NCBI RefSeq assembly: GCF_900177735.1
Contig: NZ_FXBB01000013.1
Location: forward strand, 1 to 64,000
Origin: Dethiosulfovibrio salsuginis
Lineage (GTDB): Bacteria; Synergistota; Synergistia; Synergistales; Dethiosulfovibrionaceae
Direction: 5' to 3'
DNA: 64,000 bases
Positions 42,901-51,466 of this stretch are shown one piece after another. The position numbers and the translations under genes are program-made. Below the pieces are notes generated by a model. It did not search any database and was not told the DNA's origin. It saw nothing but the letters and a program-made list of their open reading frames with translations. Each line of letters starts with the position of its first letter. Position 1 is the first letter of the stretch.

Positions 42901-43147
42901 GGAAACCTCTAAAAACTCACTTTCGAGTCCCCTCGGAGAGATCGTTCCGCCTACGCCCTGTTTCGCCCAATCGTATACTCCGACCTGCCTGTTTCGTACG
43001 AACCGCCTCGGAGGGCACGTCCTGTGCCCCCTCGGCTTGGGGCGACGTCCTGTCGCCCCACTCGACTACACGACGGCAGGTCGAGTATACGGGCTCTGGG
43101 CTCCGTCGGAACGACCTCTCCGAGGATTAGAGTTTTTAGAGATACCC
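42901..43147. repeat. Full copy B of the palindromic dispersed element
   Basis: This 247-bp element is flanked on both sides by TTAA (42897-42900 and 43148-43151). Its ends are inverted (ACCTCTAAAAACTC left, GAGTTTTTAGAGAT right). The second stem is CCTCGGAGAGATCGTTCCG against CGGAACGACCTCTCCGAGG, and the third is GTATACTC against GAGTATAC. Near the centre are two hairpins with the same GTCCT loop: GGGCAC/GTGCCC and GGGGCGAC/GTCGCCCC. It is nearly identical to copy C apart from scattered changes. The TTA of the right flank is the stop codon of the minus-strand gene. Confidence 0.9.
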
Positions 43148-45019
43148 TTAAGAGTGAGAAAACTCGGGAACTATTTTCTTTAGCTCCGAGACGACAGAAT
43201 CTCCGCCTGAATTTAGAACAACGGCTATTCTTCCAGCGTCGAAGGAATCGGGAAGCTCTTTATCGGAGAGGTGACTTCTGAATATTTTAGGATGAGCTGT
43301 CAGGTCCACCCCTGCGAGATCGTAAAACAGCTCCTCAAAGAGTTTTTCCCCAGATCTAACGCCGGAGAATTCGATAGAGATATCCAGTCCTGGCCTGTAT
43401 CCGTGAAGCTTTATCAGGGTCTCAGCCATCTCGACTATTTTGATAGGCTCCCCCATATCCAGGACAAAGATCTCCCCTCCCTCTCCGATAGAACCGGCCT
43501 GAAGAACCAGCCCCGCTGCCTCCGGTATGAGCATAAAATATCTTCTCATGTCGGGATGGGTGACCGTTAAGGGGCCTCCTTGCTCTATCTGTCTCTCGAA
43601 CTTGGGAACCACGCTTCCTCGACTCCCCAGCACGTTGCCAAACCTTACGGCCATGTACTTAGTCGACTGGTGATCTAGCTGAGCTCGCTGGATCGCCATC
43701 TCAGCTACCCGTTTGGTAGCTCCCATAACGCTGGTCGGGTTTACCGCTTTATCGGTGGACACCATCACCATTCGCTCAACCCCGTATAGACCGCACAGAT
43801 CGGCCAAAACCCAGGTACCGAAGCTGTTTACCCTGACCGCCTCCCTTGGATTCGCCTCCATAAGGGGAACGTGCTTATGAGCCCCTGCGTGAAAGACTAT
43901 CGAGGGTTTCCACCGGGAGAAAACCTGTTCCATCGTCTCTCGGTCTGACACATCGGCGATCACCGGATCGTAGGGAACTGGGATCCCCTTCTCCCGAAAC
44001 TCCTCACATAGAGAGTATATAGAGTGCTCGCCGTGACCGAGAAGGACCAGACGGGATGGACCGTACGTCGCTATCTGTCGAGAAATTTCGCTTCCGATAG
44101 AGCCTCCAGCCCCGGTGATGAGGACGACTTTGTTGCATATGATCTCAGCGATAGCACCGCAATCCAGAGCGACAGGATCTCTCGCTAGAAGGTCCTCCAG
44201 CTTTACTTTTCGGAGCATGGTGGTAGAGACCGTACCTCCAGCGATATCCCGTAAACTGGGAAGGACCCGTGTCTCCACCCCAAGGGATGCGAGACGATGA
44301 AGGACCTCTCCGACGACCTTCCTGGAAGCCGATGGGATTGCCACCAGCACAACAGAGATAGATTCTTTCTGGATCCACTGCTCAAGATCGGAGATAGCTC
44401 CCAGAACAGGAAGGCCTGCTATATCCTTACCCTGTTTCTCGCAGTCATCATCGAGAAACCCCACCGGTAAAAGCTCATCGCCATTTCGTATAAGCTCTCT
44501 AGCCAAGGTGGACCCCGCATCTCCCGCTCCAACGATAATCGTCTTTACCCACGACCTACTTTTTTGTTTTGTTGCGAGAAAAAAACGCCAGGAAGCCCTG
44601 TAAACCGCCGACATAAAGAATCCCCCGAAAAGCATTATAGCCAGAGAGGATCTGGGGACGAAAATAGCGGGAATCCACACGTAGGAGAGGATAAACACCA
44701 CCGAGGCGACCATGTAGCAACGAAAAAGGAGAGCGAACTCCTCAAGACTCGCTTGAGGCCAATATATACGGTAGACCCCTCCTATGTAGAAAGAGCCTAC
44801 GTTAACAGCAGCAAAGACAGAACCTGACAGGAGAGCGTCGCCGTAGAAGGCGTTCATAAAGACCGAGAGCCTAAGGGCGAAGCCAAGCCAAGTAGCTAAG
44901 GCGAAGAACAGCAGATCCAGGATAACCATGGACCTGTTCCTCACCCCCACTGTCATCCACCACCTCATCAAGCCAGAAAACAGGCTCTTTTTATCTCTAT
45001 CTTGCCTCATCTGAGTCAT
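43148..45019 (-). CDS. Membrane-bound nucleotide-sugar epimerase/dehydratase (CapD/FlaA1/PglF type)
   Basis: The 623-residue product has four N-terminal membrane helices (about residues 27-135), a Rossmann linker domain (IIVGAGDAGSTLARELI) and a C-terminal SDR domain with the NAD motif VVLITGAGGSIGSEISRQI. The family makes 4-keto-6-deoxy sugars from UDP-GlcNAc for glycan or capsule synthesis. The usual catalytic Tyr of SDR enzymes is replaced by Met in this group; here SVMGATKRVAEM fits. No other polysaccharide genes lie nearby. Its stop codon lies in the border of repeat copy B. Confidence 0.92.
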   Translation of the reverse strand: MTQMRQDRDKKSLFSGLMRWWMTVGVRNRSMVILDLLFFALATWLGFALRLSVFMNAFYGDALLSGSVFAAVNVGSFYIGGVYRIYWPQASLEEFALLFRCYMVASVVFILSYVWIPAIFVPRSSLAIMLFGGFFMSAVYRASWRFFLATKQKSRSWVKTIIVGAGDAGSTLARELIRNGDELLPVGFLDDDCEKQGKDIAGLPVLGAISDLEQWIQKESISVVLVAIPSASRKVVGEVLHRLASLGVETRVLPSLRDIAGGTVSTTMLRKVKLEDLLARDPVALDCGAIAEIICNKVVLITGAGGSIGSEISRQIATYGPSRLVLLGHGEHSIYSLCEEFREKGIPVPYDPVIADVSDRETMEQVFSRWKPSIVFHAGAHKHVPLMEANPREAVRVNSFGTWVLADLCGLYGVERMVMVSTDKAVNPTSVMGATKRVAEMAIQRAQLDHQSTKYMAVRFGNVLGSRGSVVPKFERQIEQGGPLTVTHPDMRRYFMLIPEAAGLVLQAGSIGEGGEIFVLDMGEPIKIVEMAETLIKLHGYRPGLDISIEFSGVRSGEKLFEELFYDLAGVDLTAHPKIFRSHLSDKELPDSFDAGRIAVVLNSGGDSVVSELKKIVPEFSHS

Positions 45020-45038
45020 AGCATCAGACCAACATCGG

Positions 45039-45467
45039 TCAGAGAATCAGCTTTCCGCCCTTTCCCTTACCACCGAGTTGATCCAGCTGACGAAGAACCG
45101 ACGGAGGAGCTACGTCTATTCTGGGCTTGCTTTCCTCTTTAGCTATAGCCTGCCTCATTTTCTCCTCGTAGACCTTCATGCTCTTTTTTATGGCCTCTCC
45201 GTCGCCTTTCAGCCACTGAAGAAGGCTATCCGCCATGGCGACTAACATATCGTCCTGAGGCATCTCTTTTATAGCGCCAAGCTCCAGGAGAAGAGAATGC
45301 TCGTCCTTCACGGCGTCCACGATATCCTGATCCGAGAGAAGACCTTTTTTATATAGAGCTCTGCCTATTATATTGACCTTGCTCTTTATGTTCTCCGTTC
45401 CCACTGAGAGGCTGTCCACCCTGGAGAGTAACATCGATAGAATTTCATCAAGACTGATCTGCTGCAT
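45039..45467 (-). CDS. Hypothetical protein with charged helical regions
   Basis: The ~142-residue product is largely helical by composition, with a middle stretch of alternating charged residues (GEAIKKSMKVYEEKMRQAI) and a Gly/Lys-rich end (LGGKGKGGKLIL). No signal peptide or membrane segment is seen. It lies 20 bases upstream of the CapD-like gene on the same strand. I recognise no family. Confidence 0.6.
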   Translation of the reverse strand: MQQISLDEILSMLLSRVDSLSVGTENIKSKVNIIGRALYKKGLLSDQDIVDAVKDEHSLLLELGAIKEMPQDDMLVAMADSLLQWLKGDGEAIKKSMKVYEEKMRQAIAKEESKPRIDVAPPSVLRQLDQLGGKGKGGKLIL

Positions 45468-45508
45468 CAAAAATCATCCCTTCTATTTTTGGATAAACTT
45501 AAAACTGC

Positions 45509-46600
45509 TTAAACGTTAAACCTAAACTCGACAACGTCACCGTCTTTCATGACGTATTCTTTGCCTTCCATACGGACCAATCCCTTGCCCTTCGCCTCTG
45601 CGAGACCCCCTAGTTCGACCAGATCGGAATAGGAGACCACCTGAGCCTTTATAAAACCTCTCTCAAAATCGGTATGAATGGTCCCAGCGGCCTGAGGGGC
45701 CTTAAAGCCGTCTTTTATCGTCCAGGCACGAGACTCTTTTTCACCAGCGGTCAGGAACGATATAAGCCCTAAAAGGCGGTATCCAGCCTTTACAAGCCTG
45801 TCGAGACCGGAATCCTGAAGACCTAGATCGGCGAGAAACTCCTTTTTCTCCTCCGGCTCGAGCTCCGCTATTTCCGCCTCGATTTTTCCGCACACAGGGA
45901 CAACCTCGCAGCCGTATTTATCGGCGTAATCCTTTACCGCTATCACGTGAGGGTTTTCGTCGGCGACTCCGATCTGATCCTCCGCCACGTTTGCCACGTA
46001 TATCACCGGTTTAGAGGTCAGGAGGTTGAGACCCTTAAGCTCTTTTTCCTCTTCCTCTGAAAGGTCCATAGTCCTGACCATCTTCCCTTCCTCCAGGACG
46101 CTCTTTACCTTGAGGATAAGCTCGAGATAAGGTCTTAGAGACTTATCGTTTCTGGCGTTTCTCTCGGTCTTAACCACGTGTCTCTCGACGGTCTCAAGGT
46201 CCGCCAAGACCAGCTCAAGCTCTATGGTCTCTATATCCCTTATAGGGTTTACCTCTCCGTCGACGTGAACTATGTTCTCGTCGTCGAAGCAGCGAACCAC
46301 GTGGGCTATGGCGTGGACCTCCCTTATGTGGGATAAAAAGGTATTTCCAAGCCCCTCCCCTTTGCTGGCTCCCTTTACCAGGCCCGCTATATCGAAGAAT
46401 TCGACGACCGCAGGGGTTATCTTCTCCGATTTAAACATCGTCGAAAGGACCTCCAGCCTCTCGTCGGGAACAGCAACGACCCCTATATTAGGCTCTATCG
46501 TGCAGAAAGGGTAATTTGAAGCCTCCGCACCGGCGGAGGTTATAGCGTTAAATAAAGTGCTCTTCCCTACGTTAGGAAGACCTACTATTCCAAGTTTCAT
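45509..46600 (-). CDS. ychF: Redox-responsive ATPase YchF (EngD/OLA1 family)
   Basis: The start is ATG at 46600, giving exactly 363 residues, the standard YchF length. It has G1 GLPNVGKSTLFNAIT, G3 DIAGLVKGASKGEGLGN, and the NVAE motif in place of NKxD that gives ATP preference. The C-terminal TGS domain is preceded by TAGEKESRAWTIKDG. It binds ribosomes and is linked to stress responses. An AGGGACTTGT ribosome site precedes the ATG. Confidence 0.96.
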   Translation of the reverse strand: MKLGIVGLPNVGKSTLFNAITSAGAEASNYPFCTIEPNIGVVAVPDERLEVLSTMFKSEKITPAVVEFFDIAGLVKGASKGEGLGNTFLSHIREVHAIAHVVRCFDDENIVHVDGEVNPIRDIETIELELVLADLETVERHVVKTERNARNDKSLRPYLELILKVKSVLEEGKMVRTMDLSEEEEKELKGLNLLTSKPVIYVANVAEDQIGVADENPHVIAVKDYADKYGCEVVPVCGKIEAEIAELEPEEKKEFLADLGLQDSGLDRLVKAGYRLLGLISFLTAGEKESRAWTIKDGFKAPQAAGTIHTDFERGFIKAQVVSYSDLVELGGLAEAKGKGLVRMEGKEYVMKDGDVVEFRFNV

Positions 46601-46728
46601 ACAAGTCCCTACTTTCTCCTTCGTGTTTGACGATTCGATCGGCCCGATTATTTTACATGAGATCGCCCAAAAAGCCACCTTCTGAGGTATCATTATAGTA
46701 CCTATCTCTAACACAGGAGGAAAAATAG

Positions 46729-48249
46729 ATGAAGATCACTGTGCTCTTTGCGGTTTTAGTTTTATGCTCAACCTTTTTATCGCCTTCCAGGCTATTGGCG
46801 AGCGAACCAAGCGTAACGGAGGCCAGCATTTATCTAGATCAGGCGGTTCTGGCTATACCTATGGTTGAAGGGGAATCCCCTACCTTAGACCTTCCCGGAA
46901 CCATAGACCCGAGGTCCATAAGGCTTGAATCTTCGGGAGAGAAGGTCATCCTCGGCAGTTCGGTAGAGGAGATTCCAAGATCCCTATGGATACCGCCGTC
47001 GCTGGCCTCCATCGCCCAGGAGAGAGACCGTATCAAGAGGGCTTTCTCCGAAAAGCAGGGAATCGTGCAGTCGCTGGAACAGACTTTGAAGGCTTTGGAC
47101 GAGCTAAAACCGGAGGTCTCCCCATCGGAGATCGCATCCTACGCAGCAAACTTCATGGAGGTAAGGGGAGACACGACAAAAAAACTCGTCGAGGAAAAGG
47201 AGTCTCTTGAAAAACTCAACAGAGAGTTTAGAGACCTACAGGAGAGTTTAGAGGGTAAAATGCCTCCCACAGAGGGAGTTATGACGAGGGTATCGGCCGC
47301 TACATCCGGGAAAGGAGGCCTATCGATCCGCTGCACCACCTCCCACGCCGGATGGAGACCTAGTTACAGGATGAACCTGGATCTGGAGGGTGGAAAGTTG
47401 ACGGCTCACCTCAACGGGACGGTATGGCAGAAGACAGGGCTTACCTTTTCCGGCAAGCTAGCTCTCCACATGGGCAGGCCCTCTAGTTTCAGCGATCCCG
47501 TAAAGCTGCAACCTCTCACCGTAAGCCTGATCGACCCGTCGGAAAACAAATCCTCCTACAGAGGGGAGACCAGGCTGGCCGCACCTGCCATGATGATGGA
47601 GTCCTCTATAACCCAAGCTCTCGATGTCGCAGTCGAGGAATCCCTTACCGACAGGGCCTTCTCTTTTCAGGGAGACATAAGAGGAGATGGGGTCCCTTCG
47701 ACTGTTTTGTTGGAGAAATGGTCTACGGAGGTAAAACCGTCTATGGTCGCCGTCCCATCTATGTCCCCGACACTTTGGCTCTTAGCGGAGGGGAAAATGC
47801 CCGAGGCTCAGACCATACCGGCGAACGGAGAGATGTACGTAGACGGAAAGTTCTCCGGCAGAGGATTTATCCCTAAACTAGTCGGTGGTCAGACTTTCTC
47901 CATACCCTTCGGAGAGATCCCTGGAGTCCAGATAGAGAGAGAGGATAAAATTCCTCAAAGTGGGTCCACCTGGATAGGCAAAGGAACCCTCAGGAGAGGG
48001 TACACTATAACAGCCACCAACGGACTGACAAGATCGATAGCCATAAAGGTAAAAGACCGCATACCTGTTCCAACCAACGAGAGGATATCCGTATCTCTGT
48101 CCACCGTAGATCCCTCTCCATCGGAGACCGATCAAGAGACGGGGATATCCAGCTGGAACTTGAGTCTAGAGCCTGGAGAGAGCAAGGAAATTCATGTAAT
48201 ATACGATATAAGATACCCCTCCGACAAGGAGCTCCGGTTCTCAAGATAA
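46729..48249 (+). CDS. Exported DUF4139-type protein
   Basis: The 506-residue product begins with a signal peptide (about 1-24). A short N-terminal domain (ASIYLDQAVLAIPMVEG) is followed by a helical region (about residues 95-180) and by a beta-rich DUF4139 domain with the recognisable TTSHAGWRPSYRMNLDLEG and WNLSLEPGESKEIHVIYDIRYP. Such proteins are known as mucoidy-inhibitor-like (MuiA) without a firm mechanism. AGGAGG precedes the ATG. It is divergent from ychF. Confidence 0.85.
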   Translation: MKITVLFAVLVLCSTFLSPSRLLASEPSVTEASIYLDQAVLAIPMVEGESPTLDLPGTIDPRSIRLESSGEKVILGSSVEEIPRSLWIPPSLASIAQERDRIKRAFSEKQGIVQSLEQTLKALDELKPEVSPSEIASYAANFMEVRGDTTKKLVEEKESLEKLNREFRDLQESLEGKMPPTEGVMTRVSAATSGKGGLSIRCTTSHAGWRPSYRMNLDLEGGKLTAHLNGTVWQKTGLTFSGKLALHMGRPSSFSDPVKLQPLTVSLIDPSENKSSYRGETRLAAPAMMMESSITQALDVAVEESLTDRAFSFQGDIRGDGVPSTVLLEKWSTEVKPSMVAVPSMSPTLWLLAEGKMPEAQTIPANGEMYVDGKFSGRGFIPKLVGGQTFSIPFGEIPGVQIEREDKIPQSGSTWIGKGTLRRGYTITATNGLTRSIAIKVKDRIPVPTNERISVSLSTVDPSPSETDQETGISSWNLSLEPGESKEIHVIYDIRYPSDKELRFSR

Positions 48250-48291
48250 GCGCCGACGAATGGGGTCAAAAACTATAGAGGAGACTTTCCA

Positions 48292-49104
48292 ATGAAACTA
48301 ACGGTCGTCGTGGACAATCTCTGTGGCTCTTCTAGCTTGCTGGGAGAACATGGCCTAAGTATCATGATAGAGACCCCTAGGGGAAACCTCCTGTTCGACA
48401 CGGGACAGGGCCATTCGCTGCTACATAACCTGAGAGAACTGGGCTTTTCTCCGGAAGATATCACCAGAGTCTGTCTTAGTCACGGTCATTACGACCACTG
48501 CGGAGGTCTTCCTCAACTTCTATCGAGAAAACCTAGCCTTGAGATATGGGGCAGCAGGGCGGTGCAAAGCCCTCATTTCAGCGTGAAATCTGGTCTTCCC
48601 GCCTTTATAGGCATGGATTTAAACCTGGAACACAGGTCCTTTTTCCCTATAGACGAACCTGCGGAGGTTATAGGCGGACTTTGGGCTTTTACCGTCCCCG
48701 TGGAGAAACGAGAGGAAAACAGCTTGAGCCGCAGCGGACTGGTAATCCCTGATGGTTCAGGAGGGTGGATCAAAGACCCCTTCAAAGACGACATATCCCT
48801 GCTGGCTCTGGGAATTCACGGCCCTTCCCTTATACTGGGATGTGCACACTCAGGAGTGATAAACATAATGAGACACGTAAAGGACACTTTCGGGCACAAT
48901 AGTTTTTACGCCGTTGTAGGAGGGACCCATCTGTCCTCTGTTCCAAGACAGAAGCTAATGCCCCAACTTGAGCGAATAAACGACGAATTCGACGTTAAGT
49001 TATGGCGACCTAATCACTGCACCGGTTTTACAGCAGCCTCGGCTTTAACGTCGATACACCACGACGTTGTCTGGGGATCGTCAGGTATGTCCTTAGAGCT
49101 GTGA
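48292..49104 (+). CDS. Metallo-beta-lactamase-fold hydrolase
   Basis: The 270-residue product has the MBL metal motif SHGHYDHCGGL (about residues 63-73). Further ligands lie in GCAHSGVINIM and near the C-terminal HCTGF. The pattern matches the group that includes the archaeal methanopterin-pathway dihydropterin ribofuranosylaminobenzene phosphate synthase and many uncharacterised bacterial proteins. The true substrate is unknown. It overlaps the next gene by one base (TGATG). Confidence 0.85.
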   Translation: MKLTVVVDNLCGSSSLLGEHGLSIMIETPRGNLLFDTGQGHSLLHNLRELGFSPEDITRVCLSHGHYDHCGGLPQLLSRKPSLEIWGSRAVQSPHFSVKSGLPAFIGMDLNLEHRSFFPIDEPAEVIGGLWAFTVPVEKREENSLSRSGLVIPDGSGGWIKDPFKDDISLLALGIHGPSLILGCAHSGVINIMRHVKDTFGHNSFYAVVGGTHLSSVPRQKLMPQLERINDEFDVKLWRPNHCTGFTAASALTSIHHDVVWGSSGMSLEL

Positions 49105-50279
49105 TGAGCACCCCTAATGAAAAGGACGAGAGAGGGACCGCCTCATGGCTTACGGTTCCTCCTATACCTACCCTCGTAATAGCGATAGCTCTACTGCCCT
49201 TTTCGAGCGAGTCAAAAAGCATCTCCATGGGAGCGACCTTCTGGCTCTTCGTGACGATGATTTATATGTCCATATCGGTATCTTACGTAATCTGTCTGGG
49301 AAGAAACGCTAAAGACGGACTTGCCCCTCTTCAGATATTAGGACAGGGGGTCGCTCTGTTGGTGTTGCCTCTCGGGCTAGGGGCTCCATACGGACTCTCA
49401 TGGATAGGGCTAGCACTGTCATTCGCAGGAACGGTTATCCTGGTGAACAAGGTTATGACCATAATGGACGCCCCCCAAAAGGCTGAGGAGACGGAAACAC
49501 CGGAACAACAGGGCTCTTTTCTGGAAGGAGTTCCTCTTCCAACTCTAGACGTCGATGGCGACGGCCTTATCCTGGGGGCTAACACCGATATGCTGGACCT
49601 TCTGGAGGTAGAGGAAGACGTTCTGCTTGGTCAGAAGGCGGAGATGATATTCCCTCAGGATATAGATAGAATTGACGTAAGAGGCAAGGGCTGGCAGGTT
49701 CTAAGAAAACCGGGAGAAGGGGGCTCGGAGCTGATATGCCTCATAGAGGAAGTCTCTCCTCCCCCACCGAGAGAGGCGGAGGAAAAAGGGGAGATGATAC
49801 ATCCTGAGACAGGGCTTTTCTCCGCTCCTTACGCGAAGATCATGATCCCCGCCGAGCTAAAAAGGTCCATACGCTACAGAAGATGGCTCTCGATGATAGC
49901 CATAAGGATAAAGCTAGTAACAAACGGTCAGGAGACGGACGTACAGACGAAAGAAAAGATACTCAACTCATATGGATTCTTCATAAAGAAGAACATCCGA
50001 GAGTGCGACCTCGGCTTTTTTATGGAAAACGGTAACTATATGATCCTACTTCCGGAAACCCCGAACGCCGGGGCGAAGACGGCCCTGGATAAGCTGAAAA
50101 AAGTACCGGAAGATATACTGAAAGAAGTAGGACCCGAAACCGACCTTTCGCTGTGGGGAGGGATTTTCCACTGTAGCGGCCACGAAAAGATAGATTACAA
50201 CGGAGCGATGGCCGCCCTGGAGGAAAACGTCAAAGAGCTGGAACACTTTGAGCCGCTTCCACCGAAGCTGGAGGCATGA
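49104..50279 (+). CDS. Membrane protein with PAS-like and degenerate GGDEF domains
   Basis: The product has about 391 residues. Four membrane segments occupy about residues 17-125. A PAS-like segment follows (LPTLDVDGDGLILGANTDMLDLL, about 152-174). The C-terminal ~170 residues follow the GGDEF fold (HPETGLFSAPYAKIM, later ENGNYMILLPETPNAGAKTAL), but the GGDEF loop is replaced by FMENGN, so it should not make cyclic di-GMP. It may sense nucleotides or bind c-di-GMP; that is inferred. ATG at 49104 overlaps the MBL gene stop; GTG at 49101 is an alternative. Confidence 0.72.
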   Translation: MSTPNEKDERGTASWLTVPPIPTLVIAIALLPFSSESKSISMGATFWLFVTMIYMSISVSYVICLGRNAKDGLAPLQILGQGVALLVLPLGLGAPYGLSWIGLALSFAGTVILVNKVMTIMDAPQKAEETETPEQQGSFLEGVPLPTLDVDGDGLILGANTDMLDLLEVEEDVLLGQKAEMIFPQDIDRIDVRGKGWQVLRKPGEGGSELICLIEEVSPPPPREAEEKGEMIHPETGLFSAPYAKIMIPAELKRSIRYRRWLSMIAIRIKLVTNGQETDVQTKEKILNSYGFFIKKNIRECDLGFFMENGNYMILLPETPNAGAKTALDKLKKVPEDILKEVGPETDLSLWGGIFHCSGHEKIDYNGAMAALEENVKELEHFEPLPPKLEA

Positions 50280-50280
50280 T

Positions 50281-50315
50281 AAAGAGGCAGGAGGGACATC
50301 CCTCCTGCCTCTTTA
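50281..50315 (+). terminator. Terminator of the GGDEF-like gene
   Basis: AAAGAGGCAGGAGGGA and TCCCTCCTGCCTCTTT form a near-perfect hairpin directly after the stop codon, ending in CTTTA. Repeat copy C begins six bases later. Confidence 0.9.
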
Positions 50316-50320
50316 TCTAG

Positions 50321-50566
50321 GGAACCTCTAAAAACTCACCTTTGAGTCCCCTCGGAGAGATCGTTCCGCCTACGCCCTGTTTCGCCCAATCGTATACTCG
50401 ACCTGCCTGTTCCGTACGAACCGCCTCGGAGGGCACGTCCTGTGCCCCCTCGGCTTGGGGCGACGTCCTGTCGCCCCATTCGACTACACGACGGCATGTC
50501 GAGTATACGGGCTCTGGGCTCCGTCGGAACGATCTCTCCGAGGATTAGAGTTTTTAGAGGTGCCCT
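50321..50566. repeat. Full copy C of the palindromic dispersed element
   Basis: This 246-bp copy is flanked by CTAG on both sides (50317-50320 and 50567-50570). Terminal arms ACCTCTAAAAACTC/GAGTTTTTAGAGGT are perfect complements over 14 bases; CCTCGGAGAGATCGTTCCG and CGGAACGATCTCTCCGAGG over 19; CGTATACTCGAC and GTCGAGTATACG over 12. Two central hairpins share the loop GTCCT. The CTA of the right-hand CTAG is the stop codon of the mrp gene. Confidence 0.9.
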
Positions 50567-51394
50567 CTAGACGATACCGTCGACAAGCTCGTTCAAAAGA
50601 GAGAGGTTATCGTAGTCCTCTATAAGCCCTCTATCCCCTAAAGAGGCGATCTCCGAGGAGATGGGGATCCTGGCCAAAGTCGATATGCCAAAGTTGGACT
50701 CTATCTGGTCCGAATGGCTTTCGCCGAAAACCCTCAGTTCTTCGCCACAGTGAGGACATACCACGTGGCTCATGTTCTCGACCATTCCCATGATGGGGAC
50801 GTTCATCATCTCCGCAAGACGGGCCTGTTTGCCTACGATGAGAGCCGACAGCTCCTGAGGGGTGCTGACTATGACCATGCCGTCTAGAGCCACCGTCTGC
50901 ATCACGGTGAGAGGGGCATCGGCGGTTCCTGGGGGAAGATCCACCACAAGCCAGTCCAGACCGTTCCAGTCCACGTCGTTCCAGAACTGCTGAACAACCC
51001 CTCCTATAAGAGGACCTCTCCATACAACCGGAGCTTTAGGATCATCCAGAAGCAGGTTCATAGACATTATTGAGATACCTAGTCTATCGGTTTTAGGTGG
51101 GATTATTTTTCCCTCTCCGTTACCTGACGGCCGGGAATCTACCCCGAAAAGTTTAGGGATAGAGGGACCGGTTATATCGGCGTCCATAACCCCGACGGAA
51201 AAACCTCTCTTTGCGAGCCCCACCGCCAACAGGGCGGAAACGGAGCTTTTGCCCACCCCTCCCTTGCCGCTGCCTACCGCAACGATCCTCTTTATGCCCT
51301 TTCTGCTGGGCTTAGGAGCACCGGAACAGCCTTCCTGGCTAGGACAGCCTTCGCAAACGCCATTACAACTATCTTTGTCTTCCACCTGACTCAT
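50567..51394 (-). CDS. mrp: Mrp/NBP35-family iron-sulfur carrier ATPase
   Basis: The 275-residue product is a ParA-like P-loop ATPase used as an Fe-S scaffold or carrier. The N-terminus has the cysteine set CNGVCEGCPSQEGC. The deviant Walker A is GSGKGGVGKSSVSALLAVGL (about residues 38-57), then VMDADITGPSIP, and the CxxC of the C-terminus is VCPHCGEEL. The stop codon is the TAG inside CTAG bordering repeat copy C. Confidence 0.93.
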   Translation of the reverse strand: MSQVEDKDSCNGVCEGCPSQEGCSGAPKPSRKGIKRIVAVGSGKGGVGKSSVSALLAVGLAKRGFSVGVMDADITGPSIPKLFGVDSRPSGNGEGKIIPPKTDRLGISIMSMNLLLDDPKAPVVWRGPLIGGVVQQFWNDVDWNGLDWLVVDLPPGTADAPLTVMQTVALDGMVIVSTPQELSALIVGKQARLAEMMNVPIMGMVENMSHVVCPHCGEELRVFGESHSDQIESNFGISTLARIPISSEIASLGDRGLIEDYDNLSLLNELVDGIV

Positions 51395-51466
51395 CTCCTC
51401 CTGAAAAACCTAGCCATAGTTATACTTTTATAAGGCCTCCCAGTCAAGAGTTGATATAGATTTTCA

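Noticed and set aside
42867-43281. Several overlapping open frames inside repeat copy B, with a similar one in copy C (50342-50548)
   Set aside because: They follow from the GC-rich palindrome of the repeat; similar frames occur in both copies because the DNA is nearly identical. No ribosome site or protein pattern supports them.
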